A model generated the notes under the pieces. The model worked only from the letters and a program-made list of their open reading frames with translations, made no database searches and was not told the DNA's origin. The position numbers were made by a program, and so were the translations under genes. From an uncultured Myxococcaceae bacterium (GTDB lineage Bacteria > Myxococcota_A > Polyangia > Polyangiales > Ga0077539), in the NCBI GenBank assembly GCA_945952225.1, contig CAMFHP010000030.1, forward strand, positions 1 to 64,000: a stretch of 64,000 nucleotides of DNA, in the 5' to 3' direction. Shown here piece after piece: positions 27,816 to 39,580 of the stretch. Every line of letters begins with the position of its first letter. The stretch's first letter is position 1.

Positions 27816-29228
27816 ATGAAGCTCCTCTCGACCCTCGTGGCCCTCGGCGCCACGCTCCTCGCGGCCCCCGCGGCGCGCGCGCAGACGGCTCCTGCGACGG
27901 CGGTGACGGCGGCCCCGGCGGCCTCTGCGGCGCTGTCGATCCCGGTGCAGCGCGAGCGCCTCGACAACGGCCTGCGCGTGGTGCTCTCGCCCGATCACTC
28001 CGTGGGCACCGTGGCCATCGCGATCTACTACGACGTGGGCGCGCGGGTCGAAGAGCGCGGCCGCTCGGGCTTCGCGCACCTCTTCGAACACCTCATGTTC
28101 GAGGGCACCGAGGGGCTCCCCAAGGGAGAGTTCGACCGTCTCCTCGCGCTGCGCGGCGCCGACTCGAACGCAACCACGAGCGAGGACCGCACGAACTACT
28201 TCGAGATGCTCCCCGCGAGCGCGCTGGAGCTCGGTCTGTGGCTCGAAGCCGACCGCATGCGCTCGCTCGCGATCACCGCCGAGGCCTTCGAGAACCAGCG
28301 CCTCACGGTGATGGAAGAGCGCCGTCAGTCGTACGAGAACCGCCCGTACATGCAGTCGCTCCTGCGGCGCGATGAGCTGTTCTACCAGGGCTATTTTCCG
28401 TACGAGCACAGCACCATCGGCGACATGCGCGACCTGGAGATGCCCGGGGTCGCGCCCGCCGAGCAGCTCCAGCGCGTGCGCGACTTTCACGCGCGGTGGT
28501 ACGCGCCCGACAACGCGGTGATCGCCATCGCGGGCGACTTCGAACCCGCCGCCGCGCTGGAGATGGTGCGCCGTCACTTCGGTCCCATCACCACGCGCCG
28601 CGGCCCTGCGTGGTCGGACCCGGGCTTCACCCCCCCGGGGGTCGAGCGCACCGACTCGGTGACCGACGCGCACGCCGAAGCGCCCGCGTTCCACGTCGCG
28701 TGGCACATCCCCCCGCGGCGCACGCCCGACCACTACCCCCTGGAGCTGCTCGCGCTGATTCTCGGCGGCGGCGAGTCGTCGCGGCTCTACCGCGGCCTCG
28801 TGCGCGACAGCGAGCTCCTCGCCGAGGTGGAGCTCGACACCGAAGACCGCCGCGGCCCCGACATCCTCGCGCTCTGGGCCATCTGCGCCGAGGGTCACAC
28901 CCCCGCCGAAGGACGCGCCGCCCTCGACCGCCTCATCGCCGACGTGGTGTCTCGCGGGGTCACCGCCCGCGAGCTGGAGAAGGCCAGGAACGCGCTGCGC
29001 AACGCCTTCGTGTTCGGCCTCCAGCGCCCCCTCGACCGCGCGGAGTACCTCGGCATGACCGAGCTCTACGACGGCGACGCGAACGCCGTGAACAGCGAGC
29101 TCGCGCGCTACGAAGCGGTCACGCTCGACGACCTGCGCCGCGTGGCCGCGCGCTACCTCGTGGCCTCGAACCGCATCGTGCTCGACGTGATGCCCGCGCC
29201 CGAGTCCGCAGCGCCCGCCGCGCGCTAG
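27816..29228 (+). CDS. Secreted M16 (pitrilysin-type) zinc protease
   Basis: A 470-residue protein starting with a signal peptide (MKLLSTLVALGATLLAAPAARAQ). The inverted zinc motif HLFEH gives His88, Glu91 and His92; the third ligand is Glu167 or Glu168 in VMEERRQ. The second, inactive half contains LILGGGESSRLYRGLVRD and ends with a typical DLRRVAARYL helix. M16 enzymes degrade peptides as a two-half clamshell, sometimes with a separate partner subunit. With one M16 unit of two halves, this length fits the bacterial 'subunit' class. Periplasmic location is inferred from the signal. Confidence 0.93.
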   Translation: MKLLSTLVALGATLLAAPAARAQTAPATAVTAAPAASAALSIPVQRERLDNGLRVVLSPDHSVGTVAIAIYYDVGARVEERGRSGFAHLFEHLMFEGTEGLPKGEFDRLLALRGADSNATTSEDRTNYFEMLPASALELGLWLEADRMRSLAITAEAFENQRLTVMEERRQSYENRPYMQSLLRRDELFYQGYFPYEHSTIGDMRDLEMPGVAPAEQLQRVRDFHARWYAPDNAVIAIAGDFEPAAALEMVRRHFGPITTRRGPAWSDPGFTPPGVERTDSVTDAHAEAPAFHVAWHIPPRRTPDHYPLELLALILGGGESSRLYRGLVRDSELLAEVELDTEDRRGPDILALWAICAEGHTPAEGRAALDRLIADVVSRGVTARELEKARNALRNAFVFGLQRPLDRAEYLGMTELYDGDANAVNSELARYEAVTLDDLRRVAARYLVASNRIVLDVMPAPESAAPAAR

Positions 29229-29238
29229 AGCCCCCTTC

Positions 29239-30147
29239 TCAGAAGGTCACCGCGCACGCGAGGCCCGGTCGGTCGAAGGTCGGCGCGCAGAGGGCCGCGC
29301 GGCCTTCGACGTCGCGCCGCGAGGGCGCCACCACGAGCAGCACCACGCCCGTCACGAGGAGCGCGCCGCCCGCGGCCACGCCGACGAGGCCCACGGTGTT
29401 GTTGTCGAGCGCGGTGAAGCCCGCGAGGCCCACGCCCACGCCCGCCGCGCCGAGGCCCAGCGACACGCCGCCGAGCGCGAGCATCGTGCGACGACGGCGA
29501 CGGAGCGACTCGTTCACCGTCGGGGTCGGCGGCGGAGGCGGCGCCGGAGGATCGACGACGACGCGCACACGCAGAGGCTCGGACCCGGCGACCACCTGCA
29601 CGGTCTCGCTGCGCGGAGGCTGGCCCGGGGCTTCGACGCGCACGGTGGCGCTGCCCACGGCGAGGCGCAGCGGGGCGGAGACGGGGCACACGCCGCGCGC
29701 GGTGTCGTTCACGGTGAGCGTGGCGCCCGCGGGGCCGCACTCGACGGCGAGGGAGCCCACGTGGGTCTGCACGTCGTGGAGCGCGCCGTTGATGCGCGCG
29801 CGGTTCTCGTCGACCCAACGGTTGCCCTGCGTGGCGAGGCCCGCGGTGAGGTGCTCGTCGGCGGCGATCCACTCCTGGAGGGCCATCTCGGCGAGGCCCT
29901 GGCGCACGAGGGCGCGCGGGTCCTGCGTGCGCTCGTAGAGGGCGCGGAAGAGGTCGCGCGCTTCGGCGTGGCGGCCCTGCTCGCGGAGACGATTGCCCTG
30001 CGCGTGCTGCGCCTCGGTCTCGTCGTTGTTGCTCCCGTTGCGTCCGCCCCGGGGCTGCGCCTGCGCGACCGAGGTCGCGAGCACGAACACCACGCCAACA
30101 CCCACCGCCCAGACGTGCGCAGATCGAGTCACAGCGCACGCGACCAT
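29239..30147 (-). CDS. Signal-bearing TPR/PEGA-type envelope protein
   Basis: A 302-residue protein typical of myxobacterial envelope genes. The N-terminal hydrophobic stretch VWAVGVGVVFVLATSVAQAQ is a signal peptide. Helical TPR-like repeats (about residues 40-110) include QGRHAEARDLFRALYERTQD. A PEGA-like beta domain follows, with ATLTVNDTARGVCPVSAPLRL. Two hydrophobic segments near the C-terminus (LALGGVSLGLGAAGVGVGLAG and a second) probably anchor it. I chose the ATG at 30147; a GTG at 30132 is also possible. It lies downstream of the Ser/Thr kinase gene on the same strand, 54 bases away. Confidence 0.75.
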   Translation of the reverse strand: MVACAVTRSAHVWAVGVGVVFVLATSVAQAQPRGGRNGSNNDETEAQHAQGNRLREQGRHAEARDLFRALYERTQDPRALVRQGLAEMALQEWIAADEHLTAGLATQGNRWVDENRARINGALHDVQTHVGSLAVECGPAGATLTVNDTARGVCPVSAPLRLAVGSATVRVEAPGQPPRSETVQVVAGSEPLRVRVVVDPPAPPPPPTPTVNESLRRRRRTMLALGGVSLGLGAAGVGVGLAGFTALDNNTVGLVGVAAGGALLVTGVVLLVVAPSRRDVEGRAALCAPTFDRPGLACAVTF

Positions 30148-30201
30148 GCGACGAGACGCTCCCGCGAAGCAAGTGCCCACGAAGGGCACCGCGACGGTGC
30201 G

Positions 30202-32568
<2,367 letters not shown>

Positions 32569-32744
32569 CGCCCGTTTCGCCTACACCGATCCGTTGCAGA
32601 AGGGCCCGCGCGCAGAAGGATCGGGAGCGCACGCAGGCGTCAGCACGGTCAGTCTAGTGCCGGTTCCATGCCGCGATGTCAATTCTCGCCGCTGGAACGT
32701 GCGATGTCGGCCGCGCGCGGAGTGTGTTACGCGACGGGGCTGTC

Positions 32745-34478
32745 ATGACCGACACCATCTCGAAGATCGACGCGCTCTCGCGGGGCTTTCGGGCGCGGTA
32801 CCTCCGTTACGCCGACCTCGAAGCGCAGATGCGCGCGTGGGCCGAGGCCTTTCCGCAGCTCGTGCGGCTGCGCTCGATCGGCCGCTCGCCCGAGGGTCGG
32901 GAGCTCTGGGTGCTCACGGTGGGTCCCGATCCCGATCGGGCGCGTCCGTCGGTGTTCATCGACGCGAACATGCACGCCTCCGAGGTCTCGGGATCGAGCG
33001 TCGCGCTGGCCCTCGCCGAAGACGTGTTGCGCCTGCATCTCACCCCCGAGGGCGAGCTCCACGGGCTCACCGCGGCGACGCGCGATCGGCTGCGCGAGGT
33101 GCTCGTGCACGTGCTCCCGCGCATGAGCCCCGACGGCGCCGAGACGGTGCTCACCACGGGCGCGTACGTGCGCTCGAATCCCCGTGATCGACGGGCCGAC
33201 CGCGGGCGTCCGCGATGGCGCGCGCACGACGTCGACGGCGACGGGCTCGCGTTCGTGATGCGCAAGGTCGACCCCGGGGGTGAGTACGTCGAAGCGCCCG
33301 AGGTGCCGGGGCTCCTCGTGCCGCGCACGATCGACGACCCGCCGCCCTACTACAAGGTCTACCCCGAGGGGACCATCGAGCACTTCGACGGGCATCACAT
33401 CCCCTCGCCCACGTACCTCTCGGACAACGACACGGACCTCAACCGCAACTTCCCCTACGCGTGGGCGCCGGAGCCCGTGCAGCCCGGCGCGGGTGCGTAC
33501 CCCACGAGCGAGCCCGAGGCGCGCGCCGTGGTGGAGTTCGTGACCGCGCACCCCGAGATCTTCGCGTGGTTGAACCTGCACACGTTCGGCGGTGTGTTCA
33601 TCCGTCCGCTGGGCGACAAGCCCGACGCGAAGATGGACCCCGAGGACCTCGCGATCTTTCGCGAGATCGAGGCGTGGGGCGAGAAGCACGCGGGCTATCC
33701 CACGGTGTCGGGCTTCGCGGAGTTCACCTACGAGCCCGACAAGCCCCTGCACGGCGACCTCACGGACTTCGGCTACCACCAGCGCGGCGCCATCGCGTAC
33801 GTGTGCGAGCTCTGGGACCTCTTCGCGCAGCTCGGCATCGCGCGGAAGAAGCCCTTCGTCGACCACTACAGCCACCTCACGCGCGAAGACCTCGTGCGCC
33901 TCGGTCAGTGGGATGCGAAGCACAACGCGGGGCGGGTGCTTCGCCCGTGGCGTCCCTTCGTGCACCCGCAGCTCGGCGTCGTCGATGTTGGCGGCATCGA
34001 TCCCCGCGTGGGCATCTGGAACCCTCCGCCCGACCATCTCGGCGAGCTCTGCGCGCGCCAGTCGGCGGCGTTCCTTCGCGTGGCGGCGCTGGCCCCGGCG
34101 GTGCGCGTCACGCACCTCACGGTGACCCCCGTGGGCGACGGTCTCTCGCGCGTGACCCTCACCGTCGAGAACCACGGCTACCTCCCCACGTACGTGCTCT
34201 CGTCGGCCCGCGCGCTCCCGTGGAACGAGCCCCTCTACGCCACGGTGAGCGCCGACGGCTGCGCCCTCGTCGACGGCCACGGCGCGCACCGCGAGCTCGG
34301 TCACCTCGATGGCTGGGGCCGCGGACGCTTCGGACACGCCTCGCTCTTCTACCTTCGCAGCCGCGGCAACACGGGCGCGCGCACCGCCGAGTGGCTCGTG
34401 CGCGGCGCGGGCACCGTCACCGTGCGCGTGCAGAGCTGCCGAACGGGCGCGGTCGAACGCAGCGTCACCGTGGGCTAG
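32745..34478 (+). CDS. M14 family zinc carboxypeptidase
   Basis: A 577-residue metallopeptidase. Zinc ligands are His77 and Glu80 in NMHASEVSG and His279 in LNLHTFGGV. The substrate-binding Asn-Arg is in [10 protein letters not shown], and the catalytic Glu is probably Glu355 in VCELWDL. The C-terminal 150 residues form an extra beta-rich domain. There is no signal peptide at the chosen ATG (32745), so the enzyme appears cytoplasmic; the frame upstream is open for 23 codons but unlike signal sequence. It probably trims peptide C-termini; specificity is unknown. It is divergent from the Ser/Thr kinase gene (176 bases) and is followed 14 bases later by an unknown gene. Confidence 0.88.
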   Translation: MTDTISKIDALSRGFRARYLRYADLEAQMRAWAEAFPQLVRLRSIGRSPEGRELWVLTVGPDPDRARPSVFIDANMHASEVSGSSVALALAEDVLRLHLTPEGELHGLTAATRDRLREVLVHVLPRMSPDGAETVLTTGAYVRSNPRDRRADRGRPRWRAHDVDGDGLAFVMRKVDPGGEYVEAPEVPGLLVPRTIDDPPPYYKVYPEGTIEHFDGHHIPSPTYLSDNDTDLNRNFPYAWAPEPVQPGAGAYPTSEPEARAVVEFVTAHPEIFAWLNLHTFGGVFIRPLGDKPDAKMDPEDLAIFREIEAWGEKHAGYPTVSGFAEFTYEPDKPLHGDLTDFGYHQRGAIAYVCELWDLFAQLGIARKKPFVDHYSHLTREDLVRLGQWDAKHNAGRVLRPWRPFVHPQLGVVDVGGIDPRVGIWNPPPDHLGELCARQSAAFLRVAALAPAVRVTHLTVTPVGDGLSRVTLTVENHGYLPTYVLSSARALPWNEPLYATVSADGCALVDGHGAHRELGHLDGWGRGRFGHASLFYLRSRGNTGARTAEWLVRGAGTVTVRVQSCRTGAVERSVTVG

Positions 34479-34492
34479 AGATCGCCGACGCC

Positions 34493-35239
34493 ATGCCCTT
34501 CGACGCGCGCCGCCGACGCTTCGGCCCCATCGCTCCACCGCCGCTCGCCGCCGTGCACGTGCCCGACGGGGCGGCCTTCATGGTGCCCTCGCGCCTCGGC
34601 CCCGAAGAGGCCGACCGACGCGCCCGCGAGGCCGCGCAGGAGGGCCTGCTGCGCCCCGTCGACAGCCACCGCGCAGACCTCGAACTCGCACAGCTCGTGT
34701 GGGTTCCCGTGTGGCGCGTCGACGGCTCGGCGGAGGGCGTTCACGTCGGCGTGCGCGCGGTGCGAGACCGCCGTGGAACGCTGCGCGGCATGCTCCCGAC
34801 GGGGGGCGTGCGACACCGCGACGCCGTGGTGCTGCTGCTCGCGCGCAAGATGCTGCCCTTCGATCCGACGCCTGCGATCACGCTCCCGATGGAGTCGCTC
34901 GCGTCGCGCCTCACGCACCCGATCACCGACGGCGAGGTGCTCGCGCCCGACATGACCGCCGACGAAGCCGAGCGCGAGGCGCTGGCGCAGCTCCGACGGG
35001 CCGTGACCCCAAGCGACGCGCTGTACCGCGACGTCGATGCGCGCGCGCGGAGCACCGTGCTCTGCCACTACCCCGTGTGGCTCCGTCGCTACGAGTACGA
35101 GGGCGACGTGGTGAAGGGCGAGCGCTTCGAGGGCCACGTGGTGCTCTCGGCGGTCGATGGGCGGGTGCTGTGCGAGCGCCATCCGCCGGCGCTGCGCGCG
35201 CTCGCGGGGCGTGTGAAGTCGATCTTCAAGCGCCGTTGA
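34493..35239 (+). CDS. Hypothetical protein co-transcribed with the carboxypeptidase
   Basis: A 248-residue soluble protein that I do not recognise. It is rich in Arg and Ala, with a beta-rich middle (LVWVPVWRVDGS) and a conserved-looking C-terminal strand pair, VLCHYPVWLRRYEYEGD. There is no signal peptide or membrane helix. It starts 14 bases after the M14 gene stop, so the two are probably one transcript, which ends at the hairpin at 35267-35304. Confidence 0.75.
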   Translation: MPFDARRRRFGPIAPPPLAAVHVPDGAAFMVPSRLGPEEADRRAREAAQEGLLRPVDSHRADLELAQLVWVPVWRVDGSAEGVHVGVRAVRDRRGTLRGMLPTGGVRHRDAVVLLLARKMLPFDPTPAITLPMESLASRLTHPITDGEVLAPDMTADEAEREALAQLRRAVTPSDALYRDVDARARSTVLCHYPVWLRRYEYEGDVVKGERFEGHVVLSAVDGRVLCERHPPALRALAGRVKSIFKRR

Positions 35240-35266
35240 GCGCGGCTTCACGACGCTTCGAAACGC

Positions 35267-35304
35267 CGCGTCGCACGCGGGGGGTTCACTCCCGGTGCGA
35301 CGCG
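35267..35304. terminator. Strong bidirectional hairpin between convergent genes
   Basis: CGCGTCGCAC and GTGCGACGCG are perfect 10-bp complements. Inside them a further CGGG/CCCG pair extends the stem past a one-base bulge. It lies 28 bases past the plus-strand stop and 27 bases past the minus-strand stop, the expected place for a shared terminator. There is no T-run. Confidence 0.65.
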
Positions 35305-35330
35305 ATGGGGGCGCGAGAAGGTCGCGCGGA

Positions 35331-36110
35331 TCAGGGCGTGGCGGCGGCCGCGCAGCAGCGGAACCCGATGCTGTAGTCGTGGTAGCTCGGGTCGTGCGCG
35401 TTCGTGACGTAGTTGCAGCCGTTGCCGTTGATGGTCGTGTCCATGTAGTAGCCGCCGCGGAAGGTGCCCGCGGGGTCGGCGGTCCACTCGTGGAGGTTGC
35501 CGACCATGTCGTAGACGCCGTACTCGTTGCTGCACCCGCTGTGGGCGCCGGTGAGGGCCACGGTGCCGGGGAGCTGGTTGATCTGCGGGTCGTTCATCTG
35601 CACGTGACCCCAGAGGGCCTGGCCCGCCGAACGGAACAGTTGCACCACGGGGTGCCAGCGGTGGTTCTCGTTGCAGCGGCCCTGCACGCGCGTGTTGCCG
35701 TAGCCGAAGGTCTGCTGCCGCGGACCGCGACACGCGCGCTGCCACTCGTTGTCGGCGCAGAGGCGCTTGCCCGCGGCGGCGCACGCGGCGGCGGCCTGAT
35801 GCTGCGAGATGTATCCCTGCGGAACGGCCCCGCGAACGCTCACGGCGCGCACGTGCTCGCGGCCTGGCGTGAGGTACGGCGACCAGGGGCGGTCGTTGCC
35901 GTCGGCCGTGCGCAGCGACGCTTCGAAGCGGTCGATGCAGAAGCCCCCACCGGCAGCCCCCGCGGCTGCGCTCGTGGGCACGAAGGCCATGTTGTATCCG
36001 CAGGGACCGGCCTGCGAGCGCACGGGCATCGCCGAGAGGAGCAGCGCGCCGACGGCAGCGCAGGAAGCGGCGACCCACGGCAGCGCGCGGGAGAGGAGAG
36101 AAGACGACAT
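35331..36110 (-). CDS. Exported FGE-sulfatase (SUMF1) domain protein
   Basis: A 259-residue protein with an N-terminal signal (ALPWVAASCAAVGALLLSAM). The C-type-lectin-like FGE-sulfatase fold shows KRLCADNEWQRAC, YDMVGNLHEW and a closing IGFRCC. Family members generate formylglycine or, more often, act as non-enzymatic binding domains. Several cysteines are present, but the two cysteines of true formylglycine-generating enzymes are not clearly placed, so catalysis is uncertain. Location is outside the cytoplasm. It is convergent with the plus-strand unit. Confidence 0.85.
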   Translation of the reverse strand: MSSSLLSRALPWVAASCAAVGALLLSAMPVRSQAGPCGYNMAFVPTSAAAGAAGGGFCIDRFEASLRTADGNDRPWSPYLTPGREHVRAVSVRGAVPQGYISQHQAAAACAAAGKRLCADNEWQRACRGPRQQTFGYGNTRVQGRCNENHRWHPVVQLFRSAGQALWGHVQMNDPQINQLPGTVALTGAHSGCSNEYGVYDMVGNLHEWTADPAGTFRGGYYMDTTINGNGCNYVTNAHDPSYHDYSIGFRCCAAAATP

Positions 36111-36246
36111 CCAACGCCTCGGGGGGAAAGCGGACGGCGGGCGATGTGCCCTTCGTCAGGTCTTCAAAACTCGATCAGCGCAGGCCAAGCCAAGTCGTCG
36201 TAGCGGGGCAGCAGTAACCCCGATCGCGTGACGGGAGAAGCCCCAA

Positions 36247-36260
36247 TCCACCGCGGTGGA
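36247..36260. promoter_or_regulatory. Perfect 14-bp palindrome upstream of the FGE-like gene
   Basis: TCCACCGCGGTGGA is fully self-complementary. It lies about 137 bases upstream of the 36110 start and about 100 bases beyond the end of the 36359 gene. The remainder of the 250-base gap holds only a short CAACG-ATC-CGTTG repeat (36293-36305). An operator is possible. Confidence 0.4.
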
Positions 36261-36358
36261 ACGATTTCGTCACCGCGTGTTTGTTGAGAATGCAACGATC
36301 CGTTGGGGGTGGGCTCGCAGGTCAGACGGTGCGCGAGCGCGTGCGTCGGTGCGCGGGT

Positions 36359-36742
36359 TCAGCGCGCGCGCCAGGGGGCGGTGGAGACGCGGCGCGGGCG
36401 CGCCTGACAGGCGGCGAAGAGATCGACGGCGAGGCCCTGCACGCGGCGGAGGAACGCGGCGTCGGACCAGAGCGCGGTGATGGTCGTGTACTCGCGGCGG
36501 AGGATCGTCGTGACGATCTTCTCGGCGTCGTCGACGCTGAGCACTTCGGCGGCGCAGAGCGAGGTGATGTACGCCTGGTGCTCGTAGAGGTCGTGCGAGG
36601 GGCCGTCGTCGCCGACGAGGAGCATCGGATCGTGCTGCACCCACAAGCGCTGCACCGCCGTCGAGAAGTCGAACGGAACGGGCTGCGAGGATGATCGGGC
36701 GGGCGCTTCGGAGCGGCGGGCGGCGGAGGCGTCGGGCGACAT
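36359..36742 (-). CDS. Hypothetical 127-residue protein
   Basis: A small soluble protein with a disordered N-terminus (Ala/Ser/Arg-rich, to about residue 22), then mostly helices: FDFSTAVQRLWVQHDPMLLV and AEKIVTTILRREYTTITALW. I do not recognise it. It stands alone on the minus strand between two larger gaps and is divergent from the amidotransferase gene. Confidence 0.65.
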   Translation of the reverse strand: MSPDASAARRSEAPARSSSQPVPFDFSTAVQRLWVQHDPMLLVGDDGPSHDLYEHQAYITSLCAAEVLSVDDAEKIVTTILRREYTTITALWSDAAFLRRVQGLAVDLFAACQARPRRVSTAPWRAR

Positions 36743-36989
36743 GGAGGTTCTCGCTTTAGAGCAACGGTCGGGCCGTCGCGCGTCGGATCTATCTGCCGCG
36801 GAGCGTCACGGCAAGCGCGTACGAGCATGATTTCGAGCGACGCGACCGTTGTCGTGTTCGTGTGCGCGACAGCGCTGGCACCGCGCTGCACACACGGACG
36901 CGGTGGTCACCAGAGCCCCTCCCCCTGGAGGCGGGTGCGCAGAACCCCTTTCGGCGCGCTGCGATGCGCGGCATAGACTCGCGCGGCCT

Positions 36990-37832
36990 ATGTGCGAACT
37001 GCTCGCGATGGACTGCAACAACCCGACGGATCTGGTGTTCTCGTTCCGTGGGTTCTCGAAGCGCGGCGGGTGCACGGGGCCGCACGGTGACGGCTGGGGC
37101 CTGGCGTTCTTCGAAGGGCGCGCGGCGCGGGTGTTCCTCGATCCGAACGCGTGCTCGGCGTCGCCGCTCGCGGAGTTCTTTCGCAACACGCCGGTGAAGA
37201 CGCTCCAGGCCCTCGCGCACATTCGCAAGAAGACCCGCGGCCACGTGAAGCTCGCGAACACCCATCCCTTTCAGCGCGAGCTGTGGGGACGCCACTGGGT
37301 CTTCGCCCACAACGGCACGCTCCGCGACGCCGACGCGCTCAAGCTCGGACGCTTTCGCCCCGTGGGCACCACCGACAGCGAGCACGCGTTCTGCTCGCTG
37401 CTCGAAATGTTGCGCGCGACCTTTCGCGACGAGCCCGCAGACCCCACGGCCATGGACGACGCCATCGCCGACCACGCGGGGCGCCTCGCGCGCCTCGGCA
37501 CGTTCAACTTCGTGATGGGCAACGGCGACCGACTCTTCGCGCGCTGCGACACGCGGCTCTGCCACATCGTGCGGCGCTATCCCTTCGGCCGCGCGACGCT
37601 CAAAGACGACGACGTCTCCATCGACTTCGGCGCCGTCACCACGCCCCGCGACCGCGTCGCCGTCGTGGCCACCACCCCGCTCACCGTCGACGAGACGTGG
37701 GTGCACGGCGATCCCGCGACGCTCTGGGTGTTCCGCCGCGGAAGGCTCCTCTCGACGCTGCCCAGCGGTGTTCCGATCGCACGCAAGGTTCCGCGCCACC
37801 TCCGCGCGACCGCGGCGACTCCATCGCCGTGA
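36990..37832 (+). CDS. Class II glutamine amidotransferase (YafJ/EgtC-like)
   Basis: A 280-residue Ntn-hydrolase-type amidotransferase. After removal of the initiator Met the nucleophile would be Cys2 (MCELLAMDCNNPTD). Other family features are HGDGWGLAFF, LAHIRKKTRGHVKLANTHPF, WVFAHNGTL and TTDSEHAF. These enzymes release ammonia from glutamine or act on gamma-glutamyl compounds. The standalone YafJ class has no known substrate. Its stop overlaps the GTG start of an NtrY-like kinase in a GTGA, so both proteins are likely made together. Confidence 0.9.
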   Translation: MCELLAMDCNNPTDLVFSFRGFSKRGGCTGPHGDGWGLAFFEGRAARVFLDPNACSASPLAEFFRNTPVKTLQALAHIRKKTRGHVKLANTHPFQRELWGRHWVFAHNGTLRDADALKLGRFRPVGTTDSEHAFCSLLEMLRATFRDEPADPTAMDDAIADHAGRLARLGTFNFVMGNGDRLFARCDTRLCHIVRRYPFGRATLKDDDVSIDFGAVTTPRDRVAVVATTPLTVDETWVHGDPATLWVFRRGRLLSTLPSGVPIARKVPRHLRATAATPSP

Positions 37833-39577
37833 AGCTCCGCACGCGCTTCGCGCTCGCGCTCCTCGTGTGCGGCCTGTGCCCGCTCGTGACCGCCGGGGCC
37901 CTCGCCCGCGCGCGTCTCACGCAGCGCTACGCCGACGCCGACGCCGAGCGCCGCACCGCCGCCCTCGCCCGCGTCGAGCGCACCCTCGTGGCCCGCGCCG
38001 CCGCGCAGCAGCGCAACCTCGCCCGCTTCTGCGCCCACGACTACCTCGTCGACCGCACGCTCCTGCAGCTCGAAACGGGACGCTTCACCGACGAGGCCCG
38101 CGCAGAGCTCGGCGCGCTCCTCCCCGAGGTGCAGCGCTCGCTGGACTTCGCCGCCCTCTCGCTCGTTCGCAGCGACGGCGTGGTGCTCGCGCGCGCCCAC
38201 TATCCCGGCCAGGCGGGCACCGCCGACGTCGACACCTGGCGCCTCGCCTCGACGCGCGCGCCCGACGCGTGGTGGGTGCGACGGGTGCGGGTGCGCGGTG
38301 CGAGCGGTCCCTCCGACGCGCTCGTGCTGGAGAGCGCCTGCACGCGTCGCCGCGGCTCCGTCGCGGTGGCCGTCGCGGGTGGCGAGGCCGTGGACGCCGA
38401 CCTCGTGGCCTCGCTCGCGGGCGACGACGTGGTGGGCGTGCGCCTCGTGGTGGGCGATGGCGCTCGCGCGGTGCAGGCCACGGAGCGACAGCGCGTGCTC
38501 GCGTTGAAGGGCCCCGACGGCGCCGTGCTCGCGGCCGTGGTGATCGAGTCGAGCGACGCGGCGTTGCGCGGGCTCATGCGCGACCTCGACGCGCTCACGG
38601 CGGCGGGTGCGCTCTTCGCGGCGCTGGTGTCGTTGCTGCTGGCGGTGCTACTCGCGCCGGCGCTCGTGCGGCCGCTGCGCGTGGTGGCCGAGGCCGCAGA
38701 CCGTGTGGCCGCGGGCGATCGCAACGTGCAGATCGACGTGCGCGCCGACGGCGAGCTCGGGCGACTCGTGGCCGCGTTCAATCGCATGACCGCCGAGCTG
38801 CGCACCGCGGACACGCAGCTCCGAAGGGCCGTGCGCACGGCCGCATGGCGCGACATCGCGCGGCAGATGGCGCACGAGATCAAGAACCCGCTCACGCCCA
38901 TTCGCATGGCCGTCGAGATGCTCCGCAAGGCGCGCGAGCGGCAGCTCCCCGACTTCGAGGAACTCTTCGAAGAGGAGACCCGCATCGTGCTCGACGAGGT
39001 GGAGCGGCTCCGTCGTCTCGTCGAAGATTTCTCGCGCTTCGCCCGCGCGCCGAAGCCCTCGCCCGCGCCCCTCGCGCTGCCCGAGGTGATCGCCCACGTG
39101 ACCGAGCTCCACGCGGGGTCGACCGTCGACGTGTCGCACGTGGTGGAGGGCGGCGCGCAGGGCTTTCCGCTGCTCCTCGCGGACCGCGATCAGGTCACGC
39201 AGGTGCTCGTGAACCTCGTCGCCAACGCGTGTCACGCCGCCGAAGAGCGCGCGACGCGCACGCCCTCGAAGGGCCCCGCGAAGGTGGTCGTGCGGCTCTC
39301 TCGCGCGGGCGACGGGTTCGCGCGCATCGCCGTCGAAGACAACGGCGGCGGCATCGCGCCCGAGGTGATGGAGCGGCTCTTCGAACCCTACGTGACCAAC
39401 AAGCAGGGCGGCACGGGGCTGGGCCTCGCCATCGCGTACCGCATCGCGAACGACCACGGCGGAACGCTCACGGCCGAGAGCTCGCCCGACGGGACGCGCT
39501 TCACCGTGGCGCTGCCCTTCGCGGGCCCCGGCGCGCTCCAGACGCACACGGCGCCGGAGACGGGCCTCGGGGGCTGA
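37829..39577 (+). CDS. NtrY-like membrane sensor histidine kinase
   Basis: A 582-residue kinase with two membrane helices (about residues 8-30 and 254-280) flanking a 220-residue periplasmic sensor. HAMP (about 281-333) precedes the H-box WRDIARQMAHEIKNPLTPIR with His349. The 'NPLTPI' phrase is characteristic of NtrY-type kinases that respond to nitrogen status. The N-box is NLVANACHAAEE, and the ATP lid has DNGGGIAPEVMERL and GGTGLGLA. No receiver domain and no response regulator gene is adjacent. Translation is coupled to the amidotransferase. The 3' end faces the PilZ gene, 3 bases apart. Confidence 0.93.
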   Translation: MKLRTRFALALLVCGLCPLVTAGALARARLTQRYADADAERRTAALARVERTLVARAAAQQRNLARFCAHDYLVDRTLLQLETGRFTDEARAELGALLPEVQRSLDFAALSLVRSDGVVLARAHYPGQAGTADVDTWRLASTRAPDAWWVRRVRVRGASGPSDALVLESACTRRRGSVAVAVAGGEAVDADLVASLAGDDVVGVRLVVGDGARAVQATERQRVLALKGPDGAVLAAVVIESSDAALRGLMRDLDALTAAGALFAALVSLLLAVLLAPALVRPLRVVAEAADRVAAGDRNVQIDVRADGELGRLVAAFNRMTAELRTADTQLRRAVRTAAWRDIARQMAHEIKNPLTPIRMAVEMLRKARERQLPDFEELFEEETRIVLDEVERLRRLVEDFSRFARAPKPSPAPLALPEVIAHVTELHAGSTVDVSHVVEGGAQGFPLLLADRDQVTQVLVNLVANACHAAEERATRTPSKGPAKVVVRLSRAGDGFARIAVEDNGGGIAPEVMERLFEPYVTNKQGGTGLGLAIAYRIANDHGGTLTAESSPDGTRFTVALPFAGPGALQTHTAPETGLGG

Positions 39578-39580
39578 CGC

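Noticed and set aside
35261-35310. GGTTCACTCCCGG-like segment resembling a tRNA T-arm
   Set aside because: No acceptor or anticodon arms can be drawn around it; it is the loop of the convergent-gene hairpin.
36876-36890. TGGCAC-like sequence resembling a sigma-54 promoter upstream of the amidotransferase-kinase pair
   Set aside because: The spacing between GG and GC is one base shorter than the strict -24/-12 arrangement.
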